Shown here piece by piece: positions 7,344-16,577 of a stretch of 64,000 nucleotides of DNA (position 1 is its first letter; each line of letters starts with the position of its first letter). The translations under genes were made by a program, and so were the position numbers. This DNA is from Alteromonas macleodii ATCC 27126. Lineage in GTDB: Bacteria; Pseudomonadota; Gammaproteobacteria; Enterobacterales; Alteromonadaceae. The notes beneath the pieces were generated by a model. It did not search any database, was not told where the DNA came from, and was given only the letters and a program-made list of their open reading frames with translations. The DNA is taken from the NCBI RefSeq assembly GCF_000172635.2, contig NC_018632.1, forward strand, positions 4,402,001 through 4,466,000. Direction: 5' to 3'.

Positions 7344-9479
7344 TTAAACGCTCACTTGCTCATCGTCTTTTTCAAACGCTAGCTTCAACAACTCGGCGGC
7401 GGCTTTCGCATCGCTCAGTGCGCGGTGATGCTGCTCCATTTCTATGTGAAAATGCTTTGTTAAGTTTGCCAGCGAGTAAGAAGGCAGCCCAGGATAGGTG
7501 CGACGCATTTCGCGAACGGTACACATTTTGGGTCGCCTGAAACTTTGCTCTAGTCTTGCAAACTCTTGCTTAATGAACCCGTAGTCAAAGTTTACGTTGT
7601 GAGCAACGAACACAGCGTCTTCGGTGAAATTTGCCACGTGCTCCGCTACTTCAGCAAAAAGCGGAGCATCTGCCACCATGTCATCCGAAATTCCAGTAAG
7701 GCGGGTAATGTTGCTAGGAATTCGGCGCTGCGGATTTAACAGGGTTTGAAACCTGTCTACCTCTTTCCCACCCACAAGTTTTACCATACCTATTTCGGTA
7801 ATCCGGTTGTAGCTGCTGTTTCCTCCAGTGGTCTCTATATCTACCACAACATAAGGCTGTGCTGGGTCGCGTATCCATTTCACTGTTGTTACCGCAACGT
7901 CAAATCCAGCTTGCTGCAAACGTTGAATTGAAACCAGCTGATTTCGGCGAAGCTGATCGCCAGGCGCTTTGATTTCTTCAAAGCGAAGTGCGCCGTCAAA
8001 TACCATGATATCGGGGAAGCCATCTCGGAGGCTCTCAAAGTCTTTGCACATCATGCGAAGTAAAGCATAAATCGAATCTAGCGAACCATGCTCAATTAGC
8101 GCTTCTATAGGCGTAAGCAAATGACTAGACCACATAAACAGGCTATTCACTTTGCCATAGTGCATCGTGGCCATTTTGTGAATATGAAAACGCAGTTTTT
8201 GTTTGCTATCAAGCGCCTGTAACAACGCTTCAATACTGTGTTCAAACTTGGCGTAAAAGTTATTCTGTTTAAGCGATAACGGCCTGCGATCAAACTCCGT
8301 AACCAGCGTGTCTTCTTCGTAAAGTTGCCTCCAAAAGGTAAGGCCGAACAAACTGCGCCACAATCGGTTTTCCGTGCGCCAGCCTTCAATGCCGTGCCTT
8401 GCATAATGCGCCAGCACACCACGCTCAACCTGTTGATTTTGGCTTACGTCAATATCCAGTGTACGGCTAGCATTGCGAAGCATGTCGGTAACCGTGCTGG
8501 TGCGTTTTTTGTGGTATTTACGGGCATAGAAATCTTCTGCAAATGCTAACAGCGTATCCGATTGCGGATTATCAATTATCTCTTCAAGGGTCTGTTTAAC
8601 ACTATTTTCATTTCCGTCCTTGTAGCTCTCTCTTAACCACTTTTCTTTGGCCTTATCGCTTTGCGCCGCTTTCAATACTTCTAGCCCTTTCGCTCTATCA
8701 AACATCAGCACTTTTAGACCTAGTGCATAGAGAAACTGGTCGCGATAAAAACAGGCCGACACACCTTCTGTAATGGGCAGTTCACCTTCGGCAATGGTAA
8801 GCAACATATCATCGTTATAAAAAGCTAACTGGCTGTAATGGTTGGCGTAAAACCATGACGCTTGGGCGTCGCTTTTAGTTTCAAAACGCGCCGTATCCGT
8901 TACGGAATCAGAACGGGTTCTCATTACGCCTAAATCGCGCATAGAAAACTGATTTAGGCGGCTTTTGGTGTTACCAAAATAGATAAACAGCAAATAGCGA
9001 AGTGCATCGTCGAACAAGCACACTAAGTAGTTATCTAGCGAAAAACGCTCTGGCCAGCCTCTAGCTTCGATATGTTCATTAAGCAACGTCACGAGTTTAG
9101 GCTTGGTGAGAGATGCGAGCCCCTGAATACTGCCGTATTCAGCAAGTAGCTCAAGCAGAGCATCTTTGGTCAAGACACCAGCGATGTCATTAAGCGAAGC
9201 GTGGGTAAGGTCACCAAACCAGCCGTTGTCGGTAAGCCAATCTATTTGCTCTTGTGGCACAGCGATTTCGCTATAATTGAACTGCGTCCTGTCAATCACT
9301 GCATACTTGCGATTTGCAGCGCGCACAACAATACACTGTTTGTCATCGTCTAACGCTTTAAAACGCCTAACAAAGTCAGTGGCTTCGTCACTTAGAAGCG
9401 CCCTGCTAGCACCCTCAAAGAACCCAAGGAACTCGTGAAAGTGTGTAAGGTAATAACGTGGCGGTAAATCTTTTCGCAT
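7344..9479 (-). CDS. FAN1-like VRR-NUC nuclease fused to a DEDDh 3'-5' exonuclease
   Basis: 711 aa. Residues 1-540 resemble bacterial FAN1 nucleases, structure-specific enzymes of interstrand-crosslink repair. A SAP-like segment lies near 105-140. A long helical middle is followed by a VRR-NUC core with GFPDIMVF (D490) and FEEIKAPGDQL (E502, K504), the PD-ExK catalytic set. Residues 543-700 form a DnaQ/RNase T-type exonuclease with DIETTG (D547, E549), AHNVNFDYGF (D632) and HHRALSDA (H685, D690), so all catalytic residues of both active sites are present. Bacterial FAN1 normally ends after the VRR-NUC core, at about 550 aa. It is likely a soluble DNA repair enzyme that incises and then trims. 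The domain calls are firm; substrate and pathway are inferred. Confidence 0.85.
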   Translation of the reverse strand: MRKDLPPRYYLTHFHEFLGFFEGASRALLSDEATDFVRRFKALDDDKQCIVVRAANRKYAVIDRTQFNYSEIAVPQEQIDWLTDNGWFGDLTHASLNDIAGVLTKDALLELLAEYGSIQGLASLTKPKLVTLLNEHIEARGWPERFSLDNYLVCLFDDALRYLLFIYFGNTKSRLNQFSMRDLGVMRTRSDSVTDTARFETKSDAQASWFYANHYSQLAFYNDDMLLTIAEGELPITEGVSACFYRDQFLYALGLKVLMFDRAKGLEVLKAAQSDKAKEKWLRESYKDGNENSVKQTLEEIIDNPQSDTLLAFAEDFYARKYHKKRTSTVTDMLRNASRTLDIDVSQNQQVERGVLAHYARHGIEGWRTENRLWRSLFGLTFWRQLYEEDTLVTEFDRRPLSLKQNNFYAKFEHSIEALLQALDSKQKLRFHIHKMATMHYGKVNSLFMWSSHLLTPIEALIEHGSLDSIYALLRMMCKDFESLRDGFPDIMVFDGALRFEEIKAPGDQLRRNQLVSIQRLQQAGFDVAVTTVKWIRDPAQPYVVVDIETTGGNSSYNRITEIGMVKLVGGKEVDRFQTLLNPQRRIPSNITRLTGISDDMVADAPLFAEVAEHVANFTEDAVFVAHNVNFDYGFIKQEFARLEQSFRRPKMCTVREMRRTYPGLPSYSLANLTKHFHIEMEQHHRALSDAKAAAELLKLAFEKDDEQVSV

Positions 9480-9596
9480 GAGGTATCTTTGGCTATGAAA
9501 ACACCAGCAGTGTATATTTATACAGCCACGCGAATCAAATTAAATCCTCCGCGATTGGGTATCACATCTGCTGCCAATAGTGCACAGCGTGTACTT

Positions 9597-9908
9597 TTAC
9601 ACGCGTACGCGCTGTTTAGACACCCAATGAAAGAACGAAGAAAGCTGCGCATCTGCCAATAAACGCTGCAAATTGAAGTAGTGTTTGGCTAACGTCATCT
9701 CATCATAAAATCGATGTATACCGCTGTGACATTGTCTGCAAATGTAAATGCCGTCCTGAAGCTCCGCTTTGCTAAAGTGCTTTTTAAAATAGGTACGCCT
9801 GTGCATTTTTCGCGGAATAAGATGATGGTAAGTAAGGCGAGTTTCTCTATTACAGCACGGGCATTGACCAACTTTATTTGCCACAAGGCCACCTTTTTCG
9901 TCTATCAC
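9597..9908 (-). CDS. Small HNH-type zinc protein
   Basis: 103 aa from a GTG. Cysteine and histidine pairs are arranged CPCCNRE ... YHHLIPRK ... CRQCHSGIHRF, the beta-beta-alpha zinc fold of HNH nucleases, with two CxxC knuckles and the HH of the active site. Such small proteins are widespread in Gammaproteobacteria as HNH endonuclease family members; enzymatic activity has not been established here. A GTG at 9884, preceded by AAAGG at good spacing, may be the real start (95 aa), as the upstream GTG has no clear ribosome site. It sits 117 bases upstream of the FAN1-like gene on the same strand. Confidence 0.75.
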   Translation of the reverse strand: MIDEKGGLVANKVGQCPCCNRETRLTYHHLIPRKMHRRTYFKKHFSKAELQDGIYICRQCHSGIHRFYDEMTLAKHYFNLQRLLADAQLSSFFHWVSKQRVRV

Positions 9909-10070
9909 ATCTATTATTTGTGCACCCAGTTTTCTGATTACTCATAAGCGTCAAATGGCAGTCTTGCCCTTTTCTCTTAAAATCAGATACAAAGGGCGTG
10001 TCTAAAAGAAAATCCACTCGTCTTTGCATTACGTAACAAATAGCATTAGTGATTACAAAGGCATTTAAAT

Positions 10071-10262
10071 ATGAGTTTAACTCGTTCCATGAGCTTTTCC
10101 TGTCCTTACTGTATGGCCCCAAATGATGTTGAAATAGATGAAATTAACGATGTTGGCCAAGTACAGGTGCTCGACTGCCAAGTGTGTTGTCAGCCCATTG
10201 AACTTACTGCTTATCAGCACGGTGATGACATTCAGATAGAGGCAGAAAGAGAGAATGACTAA
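10071..10262 (+). CDS. CPXCG-motif cysteine-rich protein
   Basis: 63 aa. It has the paired knuckles FSCPYCMAPNDVEID and CQVCCQPIEL that define the Cysteine-rich CPXCG family, a probable one-zinc ribbon of unknown role. Acidic residues fill the spacer, as is typical. Its last 8 bases overlap the start of the flavin reductase-like gene, so the two are translationally coupled. A second ATG at 10089 is possible; neither has a strong ribosome site. Confidence 0.85.
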   Translation: MSLTRSMSFSCPYCMAPNDVEIDEINDVGQVQVLDCQVCCQPIELTAYQHGDDIQIEAEREND

Positions 10263-10884
10263 GCAGTTTACCCGCGGTGATATAGACGCCCTTGCACAGC
10301 GCTACCGCGCAAACCTAATTAATAGTTTGTCTGGTTTTAAATCGGCGACTTTGGTGGGTACAACAAACGGCGTTACAAACAATTTGGCTATAGTGAGCTC
10401 TATTGTTCATGTCGGTGCAAACCCGCCTCTCATTGGCATGATCATGCGTCCTCATACCGTCACGCGAGATACGTTGAGCAATATAAAACAGCAGGGCTTT
10501 TATACGCTAAATCACGTGGCTGTTGACTGGGTCGACAAAGCCCACCAAACATCAGCCCGCTATGCGCCAGATGAAAGTGAATTTGAAGCCGTTGGTTTAA
10601 CCGCGCAGATCAGTGAGTCCTTCAGTGCGCCGTATGTCAAAGAAAGTGAAATTAAAATGGGCTTAAAAGTAGCACAGCATTTTACTTTGCTTAATGAAAC
10701 CGAAATGGTTATCGGCGAAATCCAGGAGCTCTACGTTCCTGAGCAAATAATAGATTCAGACGGCTATGCAGATATAGAACAAGCGCAAACGGCCTGTATC
10801 TCAGGCCTAGACAGCTACCACAGCACACAACGAATTGCGCAATTTGCGTATGCAAAGCCCGATGTAAAGTTAACCGTGAAGTGA
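10255..10884 (+). CDS. Flavin reductase-like FMN-binding split-barrel protein
   Basis: 209 aa. The sequence LINSLSGFKSATLVGTTN, then NLAIVSSIVHVGANPPLIGM and RDTLSNIKQQGFYTLNHV, is the pattern of the flavin reductase-like split barrel, which binds FMN as a dimer and often reduces flavin with NAD(P)H. Family members act as flavin reductases or as partners of oxygenases, and no oxygenase gene is adjacent. It overlaps the CPXCG gene by 8 bases and is followed by a good terminator. The fold is well supported; the specific reaction is not. Confidence 0.8.
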   Translation: MTKQFTRGDIDALAQRYRANLINSLSGFKSATLVGTTNGVTNNLAIVSSIVHVGANPPLIGMIMRPHTVTRDTLSNIKQQGFYTLNHVAVDWVDKAHQTSARYAPDESEFEAVGLTAQISESFSAPYVKESEIKMGLKVAQHFTLLNETEMVIGEIQELYVPEQIIDSDGYADIEQAQTACISGLDSYHSTQRIAQFAYAKPDVKLTVK

Positions 10885-11020
10885 ACTAATAAACTGTCCA
10901 ACGGTCTTACATTCAATACTTAAGGTTGTAACTCTGAAGTTTATTTAATCTGGATCAAGCGAAAATGCGACATTTCGTTCGATCTTTTTTCAAAAAGAGA
11001 TAGTATTTAAACATGAAACA

Positions 11021-11046
11021 AAACCTGCCTCTTTGGGCAGGTTTTT
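11021..11046 (+). terminator. Rho-independent terminator
   Basis: Stem AAACCTGCC/GGCAGGTTT (11021-11029 with 11036-11044), loop TCTTTG, ending in five T. It closes the CPXCG-flavin reductase unit, about 137 bases after the stop, and separates it from the HiPIP gene. Confidence 0.85.
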
Positions 11047-11106
11047 GCGTTTAAGGCACTGAATAAAAAAGAATCATTATCGTTTCTATCTCTTAAGGAG
11101 AATGTT

Positions 11107-11400
11107 ATGAAATCTGTAAATCGCCGTGACTTTTTAAAGCTTTCTGGCTCGACAGTTATCGGTCTTACATTAGGTGGTGTAGCGTTACGTGCTCAGGCTC
11201 AAGAACAATTGAGCGCTGATGACCCTACTGCAAAAGCACTGAACTACACACCGTCGTCAACTGTTGAAGGTGCAAAATGCGCAAACTGCATGTATGTGCA
11301 GGGCGCCGATGGCGAACAACACCGCCCTTGTAACATTTTCCCTAATAAGCTTGTTAACGCTGATGGCTGGTGTAGCGCTTGGGTGAAAAAGCCTGGCTAA
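11107..11400 (+). CDS. High-potential iron-sulfur protein (HiPIP), Tat-exported
   Basis: 97 aa periplasmic electron carrier with one [4Fe-4S] cluster. The N-terminus has a twin-arginine signal (NRRDFLKLSG, hydrophobic run, likely cut after AQA), in keeping with folding of the cluster before export. The four cluster cysteines appear in the HiPIP arrangement CANCMYVQG, RPCNIFPN and DGWCSAW. A strong TAAGGAG ribosome site lies 7 bases upstream. It is flanked by two terminators, so it is a single-gene transcript. The partner redox enzyme is not encoded nearby. Confidence 0.92.
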   Translation: MKSVNRRDFLKLSGSTVIGLTLGGVALRAQAQEQLSADDPTAKALNYTPSSTVEGAKCANCMYVQGADGEQHRPCNIFPNKLVNADGWCSAWVKKPG

Positions 11401-11422
11401 CCAATCGAAAGAAAAGACGTTC

Positions 11423-11454
11423 AAAAGCCCTTGAGTTAAACCAAGGGCTTTTTT
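11423..11454. terminator. Bidirectional terminator between HiPIP and amidase genes
   Basis: Stem AAAAGCCCTTG/CAAGGGCTTTT with an 8-base loop and T-rich flank on the plus strand. The A-rich left side gives a short U-run on the minus strand, so it can also serve the amidase gene ending at 11499. Confidence 0.8.
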
Positions 11455-11498
11455 CGTTTCTGTTGAGGCGAAATACGATTATGTATCCTCATTTCCCG

Positions 11499-13118
11499 CT
11501 AGCGAACTACGTCAATTCCGTCTTCGATACCTTTTAGCGCTGGGTTGTCAAAACGTGTAGGCAGAAGGCCAGGCTTAATGAAGAAGCCGTGTTTTGCTTC
11601 AAAGACTCTACCTATTTTCAACACGCTTTCGTCTTGCCACTTTCCACCAATAAAGCTAATTCCCACAGGAAGATCTTTCACCTGTCCAGCGGGCACTGTG
11701 AGATGCGGATATCCTGCAATTGCGGCCAAATACCCGATACCGATAAAACCGACTGGCGAATGGTCACCATATACGCCGTCTATTAAAAAAGAAGGGCTGT
11801 TTGAGGGCGCAACTAGTACATCAACATTGTGCTTTGCTAATAACGTATCAATACCATTTTTGCCCGCCGTGTCTTGAATAAGGCGCAGTGCATTTTGATA
11901 CTTTTCGCTGTCAATGGCTGCCGACGCGAGCGATTTTTCGAAAATGTCTTGATTGAATAACGCTAACTCGCGCTCTGTTTTGTTATTGAAATCGATAAGC
12001 TCAGACAAGTTCCTTGCAGGAAGCTCTGCTGGAGACCCCGACAAGTATTCGTTAATACTATGATGGAACTCACTCAGCAGAACATTATAGGAGTCTGCCC
12101 AAAATGAATCTGGCTGAGAGAAGTCACTGATGTCCACCAGCGTCGCGCCCGATGCTTTAAGCTGGTTCAACGCCTTTTCATAAACAGCCAGTACATGAGG
12201 GTTATCGCCTTGGCGGTACCTAACCACACCAATACGCTTGCCTTTTAAATCTGTAGCCAGCATTGAAGATGTTGGCATAGAAGGGCGGTGAGACTCAGCA
12301 TCTAGTGTCGCGTTATCGCTTGCATCAGGGCCCGCCATGATTGCCGTCATTAGCCAGGCGTCTTGAACGTTAGACGTCATTGGTCCTGCGGTGTCCTGAC
12401 TGAAAGAAATAGGCACTATGTGAGTTCTGGAAAGCAAGCCCACGGTTGGTTTAAAGCCGACTACCCCGTTTATGGATGCCGGACAAATAATAGAGCCATT
12501 GGTTTCGGTGCCCACGGCAAGTGACGCGAGGCGAAGCGACATGGCAGCGCCCGAGCCCGATGACGAGCCACAAGCACTTCTTGATAGCATATGGGGGTTT
12601 CGGGTAAGCCCTCCAACTGCACTCCAGCCGCTGATAGAGGATTCAGATCGAAAGTTTGCCCATTCAGACAAATTGGTTTTACCCAAAATAATTGCCCCTG
12701 CCGCTTTCAGTTTTTCTACGATAGGCGCATCGCGACCAGTGTCATTAGTAATAAGCGCCATTGAGCCGGCTGTGGTGGGCATCTCTGCACTTTCTATATT
12801 ATCTTTTAGCAGTACGGGAATACCTGCCAGAGGGCCGAGCGTCTCGCCATTCGCTAGTTGTTTATCGATGGCCTTCGCTTCGGTCAGCGCGTTAGGATTC
12901 AACGCTAAGACGCTATTTACCTTTTCATCTAGCCGTTCGATTCGCGCAAGATAACCGCTAACGAGCTCAGCAGATGTCGTGTCGCCACTCGCAATAGCTT
13001 GCGCCTGAACGTGAGCAGGCTTATCTAACCATTGCTCAATCTTATCTGTATGATTTGCTTGAGACACGCATGCAGTGCATAGCACGACTACGGCCAGCAA
13101 AAAACCCTGTTTCAACAT
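11499..13118 (-). CDS. Exported amidase-signature family enzyme
   Basis: 539 aa hydrolase of the amidase signature (AS) family with a Ser-cisSer-Lys triad. The Lys is in GIPVLLKDNIES, the cis-Ser in GSSSGSGAAM and the nucleophile in GTETNGSIICPAS. The N-terminus MLKQGFLLAVVVLCTAC looks like a signal peptide ending at a cysteine followed by VSQANH, possibly a lipoprotein, although the box is not ideal (Cys rather than Leu at -3). An envelope-located AS enzyme most often cleaves small amides or peptides. It is not GatA: there is no GatB/C nearby and it has an export signal. It is a single-gene unit on the minus strand. Confidence 0.88.
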   Translation of the reverse strand: MLKQGFLLAVVVLCTACVSQANHTDKIEQWLDKPAHVQAQAIASGDTTSAELVSGYLARIERLDEKVNSVLALNPNALTEAKAIDKQLANGETLGPLAGIPVLLKDNIESAEMPTTAGSMALITNDTGRDAPIVEKLKAAGAIILGKTNLSEWANFRSESSISGWSAVGGLTRNPHMLSRSACGSSSGSGAAMSLRLASLAVGTETNGSIICPASINGVVGFKPTVGLLSRTHIVPISFSQDTAGPMTSNVQDAWLMTAIMAGPDASDNATLDAESHRPSMPTSSMLATDLKGKRIGVVRYRQGDNPHVLAVYEKALNQLKASGATLVDISDFSQPDSFWADSYNVLLSEFHHSINEYLSGSPAELPARNLSELIDFNNKTERELALFNQDIFEKSLASAAIDSEKYQNALRLIQDTAGKNGIDTLLAKHNVDVLVAPSNSPSFLIDGVYGDHSPVGFIGIGYLAAIAGYPHLTVPAGQVKDLPVGISFIGGKWQDESVLKIGRVFEAKHGFFIKPGLLPTRFDNPALKGIEDGIDVVR

Positions 13119-13247
13119 AAACCTTTCCTTAACGTATGATCCTAGCGCCTGTTACTCCTTCTTATTATGCAGCGTTTGACGGCAATAGAAGGTAACGTAA
13201 TGTTAGTTTCTTATACGTTGAATCAGAAATAGTTCACTGTCTAAGAA

Positions 13248-14009
13248 TTATTTTGCCGTTTCCGCAACGGGAAGCTTATGAAGGAGGTTATCGAGCTTAT
13301 ATTCATCAAGCAGTAACTGATACCGCCCATCTTCAATAAATAGCCGAAGGGTGGCGTTAAACTTGGCTCTAAGCGCTGGGTCGGGGATTGCAGCACTGTA
13401 AGGCGATATAGGAAAAAGCTCATGAAAGACGGTTGCGTCTTCGGCATAAGCACTGTTTGCAGATTTGAAGTAGTTGAAAATATTTCTATCGAGAATGGCA
13501 ACATCGACACTGCCGCGCATCAGCATGTCCACTTGACGATCTTGTCGTGCCATTTCTATATAGGTAGTTTGCGATGCGAGAGTTCGCCCAAAGTCCTCAC
13601 CTAATACCGATTGAGCGGTTTGAAAAGCAATGACGCTTTTACCTTTCAAATCGTCGATACTGTCTATCGTCAGTTCTCTGTCTGCCCGTGTTACCACGAC
13701 GTTCTGATAGATAATATATGGCTCAGATAAAATGCTTTGATCGACTGTGTGTGCAGGATTAAGGGTAAGTCCAATGTCAACGGCGTCATCTTTTAATAAC
13801 CTTGCCGTACGCCCGAAAGGAACATAAATAGGCGACAATCCATATCCCATTTCAGCAAGGATCGCCCGCACCAAGTCAACTTCAAAGCCGGTGTGCTCTT
13901 GTGAAATAACGTATGGAGGCTTGTTCCAGCCTACAACCACATCTAGCTCTTTCGCGCTAAGCGGTATGATAAAACACAGTAAACAAACAGCAGATAAAAG
14001 TGCGCGCAT
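13248..14009 (-). CDS. Periplasmic solute-binding protein, family 3
   Basis: 253 aa with a signal peptide (hydrophobic to IIPLSA, then KELDVVVGW). The pattern WNKPPYVI, TGFEVDLVRAILAEMGY, then RTARLLKDDAVDIGLTLN and SIDDLKGKSVIAFQTAQS, is that of the bacterial extracellular solute-binding family 3, which in ABC systems binds polar amino acids. No permease or ATPase gene is adjacent, so it may be an orphan receptor or a signalling receptor domain. The ligand-contacting Arg/Asp pair typical of amino acid binders is not clearly preserved, so the ligand is unknown. Confidence 0.82.
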   Translation of the reverse strand: MRALLSAVCLLCFIIPLSAKELDVVVGWNKPPYVISQEHTGFEVDLVRAILAEMGYGLSPIYVPFGRTARLLKDDAVDIGLTLNPAHTVDQSILSEPYIIYQNVVVTRADRELTIDSIDDLKGKSVIAFQTAQSVLGEDFGRTLASQTTYIEMARQDRQVDMLMRGSVDVAILDRNIFNYFKSANSAYAEDATVFHELFPISPYSAAIPDPALRAKFNATLRLFIEDGRYQLLLDEYKLDNLLHKLPVAETAK

Positions 14010-14300
14010 ACAACAGATGAACCAGACTATAAATTAAACGATACCCTTCTCATAATATAAACTTATATTAGAATTTCACCAGTCGACAAAAGGTTAGTTT
14101 TTCTCGAGGCTTACGTAATCAATTGAGCAGCCAAGTTTTATTGAGTACGTGAGAGCCTGTTGAAAACCAAAGTGGTTAGATTTGATCATGCCTCTGTAAG
14201 CATCGCGTTCTCATTTACTGAAAGCTTTTCGCTTGCCTGCATTTTGTTTACTGCCAAGCAAAGGTACAATAAAGCGCAAAGGTCTCAATGAACGATAACT

Positions 14301-15179
14301 ATGGCTTGGCTACAACTTCGAATTAATACCTCCTCTGAACATGCAGAATCAATAGGCGACATGCTAACGGCCAACGGCTCACAAGCAGTGACCTATGTGG
14401 ATGCGAAAGACACCCCTATGTACGAGCCCAAGCCGGGTGAAGTGTTACTGTGGCCCGATACACAAGTCGTCGGCTTATTTGAAGCTGATGCCGATATGAA
14501 AAGCATCCTTCAGCGCTTGGGTAAAGCCAAAGTCTTAGGCCCTGATTTTAAATATAAGCTTGAGCCACTTGAAGACAAAGACTGGGAGCGAGAGTGGATG
14601 GATAACTTCCATCCCATGCAATTTGGCGAGCGCTTGTGGATATGCCCAAGCTGGCGCGATGTTCCCGATCCAAACGCCGTTAACGTAATGCTAGATCCTG
14701 GGCTTGCCTTTGGTACTGGCACGCACCCTACCACAGCGCTTTGCTTGCGCTGGCTAGACGGCATAGATATGACAGATAAAACCGTTGTCGATTTTGGCTG
14801 TGGCTCTGGAATATTAGCGCTGGCTGCGTTGAAATTGGGTGCTAAACGCGTCATCGGCATTGATATCGACCCACAAGCGCTACAAGCAACAAAAGAAAAT
14901 GCACGACGCAACGGCGTTGAAGACCGTTTGGATGTATACCTTCCTGAAGACCAGCCTGAGCTTGAAGCCGATGTCGTGATGGCGAACATCTTGTCAGGTC
15001 CATTACTAGAACTTCAAAGCGTGATTACAAATTACTGCAAATCAGGCGGTTTGTTAGTTCTTTCTGGCATTTTGGCGGAGCAAGTTACGCGCATAGAAGA
15101 AGCGTACGCTCAAGATATTACACTTGAACCCAGTGCAATAGATGGCGAATGGGCGAGAGTGTCGGGCAAAAAACACTAA
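14301..15179 (+). CDS. prmA: Ribosomal protein L11 methyltransferase
   Basis: Trimethylates amino groups of ribosomal protein L11 with S-adenosylmethionine. It has 292 aa, the normal length. The N-terminal substrate-binding domain begins [16 protein letters not shown]. The catalytic domain has the SAM motif [20 protein letters not shown], the acidic IGIDIDPQA loop and the NILSGPL motif (family NxxxxxL). [13 protein letters not shown] is a PrmA signature. It lies upstream of dusB-fis, as in Escherichia and Vibrio, but is separated from dusB by about 370 bases, so it probably has its own transcript. Confidence 0.97.
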   Translation: MAWLQLRINTSSEHAESIGDMLTANGSQAVTYVDAKDTPMYEPKPGEVLLWPDTQVVGLFEADADMKSILQRLGKAKVLGPDFKYKLEPLEDKDWEREWMDNFHPMQFGERLWICPSWRDVPDPNAVNVMLDPGLAFGTGTHPTTALCLRWLDGIDMTDKTVVDFGCGSGILALAALKLGAKRVIGIDIDPQALQATKENARRNGVEDRLDVYLPEDQPELEADVVMANILSGPLLELQSVITNYCKSGGLLVLSGILAEQVTRIEEAYAQDITLEPSAIDGEWARVSGKKH

Positions 15180-15548
15180 GTTTGAGCGATAAACCGACCA
15201 GTCGGTGAATATTACGCCCAGTTAGAATAGTGTGTTTTCGGTCAACCACCTCAAAATTGCGACGAAAATTTGTACGAAAAAGCACGTTACCGCCTAATTA
15301 ATTGTTAATTTTTTCACATTACAGCCCTTTCAAATCGGGGGCTGTAAGACTTTCGTACAATATTTAAACTAAAAATCGACGTTAGCTTACTAATGTGACA
15401 GATTTTTTTCACTGTCAAGACCACGGAGTGAAATTTTGTGCGATTTTTAGCCTTTTCAAGCCTTGCGAAAACACGTACACTTAGCGCCCCGTTTTAGCCG
15501 GGTGTATATTTTCTGTGCAGTTTTAGATGGCGAGCTATACATTTTACA
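15180..15548 (+). promoter_or_regulatory. prmA-dusB gap with two stem-loops and probable dusB-fis promoter
   Basis: No gene is seen. A 9-bp stem TTACAGCCC/GGGCTGTAA (15319-15327, 15339-15347) has no U-run, and a second weak stem TTTCACT/AGTGAAA (15407-15413, 15427-15433) is followed by TTTT. Near 15506, TATATT is followed by a short leader to dusB. The dusB-fis transcript is known in enterics to be growth-phase and stringent controlled, but specific Fis or discriminator elements cannot be assigned from sequence alone. Confidence 0.35.
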
Positions 15549-16547
15549 ATGCGAATTGGACCTTACGAGTTAGAAAACAATTTGATGTTGGCCCCCATGG
15601 CTGGCGTAACAGACAGACCGTTTCGCCAACTTTGTAAGCGCTTAGGTGCAGGGCTTGTTGTTTCAGAAATGCTTTCGAGTAATCCGAAAGTTTGGAACAC
15701 AGCTAAATCACAAGCGCGAATGAATCATGAGGGTGAAGAAGGCATTCGCTCTGTACAGATAGCTGGGGCTGATCCTGAGCTTATGGCTCAAGCAGCACAA
15801 TTTAATGTTGAGAACGGTGCGCAAATCATCGATATCAACATGGGTTGTCCTGCTAAAAAGGTCAATAAGAAGCTAGCAGGTTCTGCATTGCTTCAATACC
15901 CTGACACAGTGGAAGCGATTATTAAAGCAGTAGTTAATGCTGTTGATGTACCCGTGACACTAAAAATTCGTACCGGCTGGAACCCAGAAAATCGCAATGG
16001 GGTAGAGATTGCCCGCATTGCAGAGCAAAACGGCATACAGTCGCTTGCTGTTCACGGCAGAACACGAGCTTGTATGTATAAAGGAGAAGCTGAATACAGC
16101 ACCATACGTCAAATAAAGGCGGCAATTTCAATTCCTGTTATTGCAAATGGTGATATTACTTCTCCAGAGAAAGCACAAGAGGTGCTGAATTACACCGGTG
16201 CAGATGGCGTAATGATAGGTCGCGGCGCGCAAGGTAAACCTTGGATATTTAAGCAAATCCAACATTATCTTGAAACGGGCGAGAACCTACCAGCACCGCC
16301 GCTGTCAGAGTTATATGAACTCTTGCATGAGCACGTAGCCAATGTGCAGGACTTTTATGGCGACATAGCCGGTGTGAGAATTGCCCGTAAGCACGTGGGC
16401 TGGTATCTCGCGGAGCACGATACGGATCGTCAGTTTCGTAAAACGTTTAACGCTATCGATGATGCGAATGAGCAACTCGATGCACTAAATGCATATTTTC
16501 AAGCGCTGCAGACACGAGAAACCCGACAGATTTCTCCCGCAGCATAG
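15549..16547 (+). CDS. dusB: tRNA-dihydrouridine synthase B
   Basis: FMN-dependent reduction of uridine in tRNA D-loops, using NADPH. 332 aa. The Dus barrel is marked by LAPMAGVTDRPFRQLC (FMN site), INMGCPAKKVNKKLAGSALL (the catalytic Cys is in GCPAKK), GRTRACMYKGEA and ANGDITSPEKA, then GADGVMIGRGAQGKPWIF. It is followed by fis after 30 bases, the classic dusB-fis operon. Identification as DusB rather than DusA or DusC comes from the GRTR..MYKGEA segment and the operon context. Confidence 0.97.
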   Translation: MRIGPYELENNLMLAPMAGVTDRPFRQLCKRLGAGLVVSEMLSSNPKVWNTAKSQARMNHEGEEGIRSVQIAGADPELMAQAAQFNVENGAQIIDINMGCPAKKVNKKLAGSALLQYPDTVEAIIKAVVNAVDVPVTLKIRTGWNPENRNGVEIARIAEQNGIQSLAVHGRTRACMYKGEAEYSTIRQIKAAISIPVIANGDITSPEKAQEVLNYTGADGVMIGRGAQGKPWIFKQIQHYLETGENLPAPPLSELYELLHEHVANVQDFYGDIAGVRIARKHVGWYLAEHDTDRQFRKTFNAIDDANEQLDALNAYFQALQTRETRQISPAA

Positions 16548-16577
16548 TGATGACTAACTTAAGAGCAACACAGTATT

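Noticed and set aside
7057..7540. Plus-strand frames antisense to the TIGR03643 and FAN1-like genes
   Set aside because: They lie opposite clear genes and have no ribosome sites or family match.
15319..15347. Rho-independent terminator of prmA
   Set aside because: The 9-bp stem has no U-run after it; kept only as a stem-loop in the gap description.
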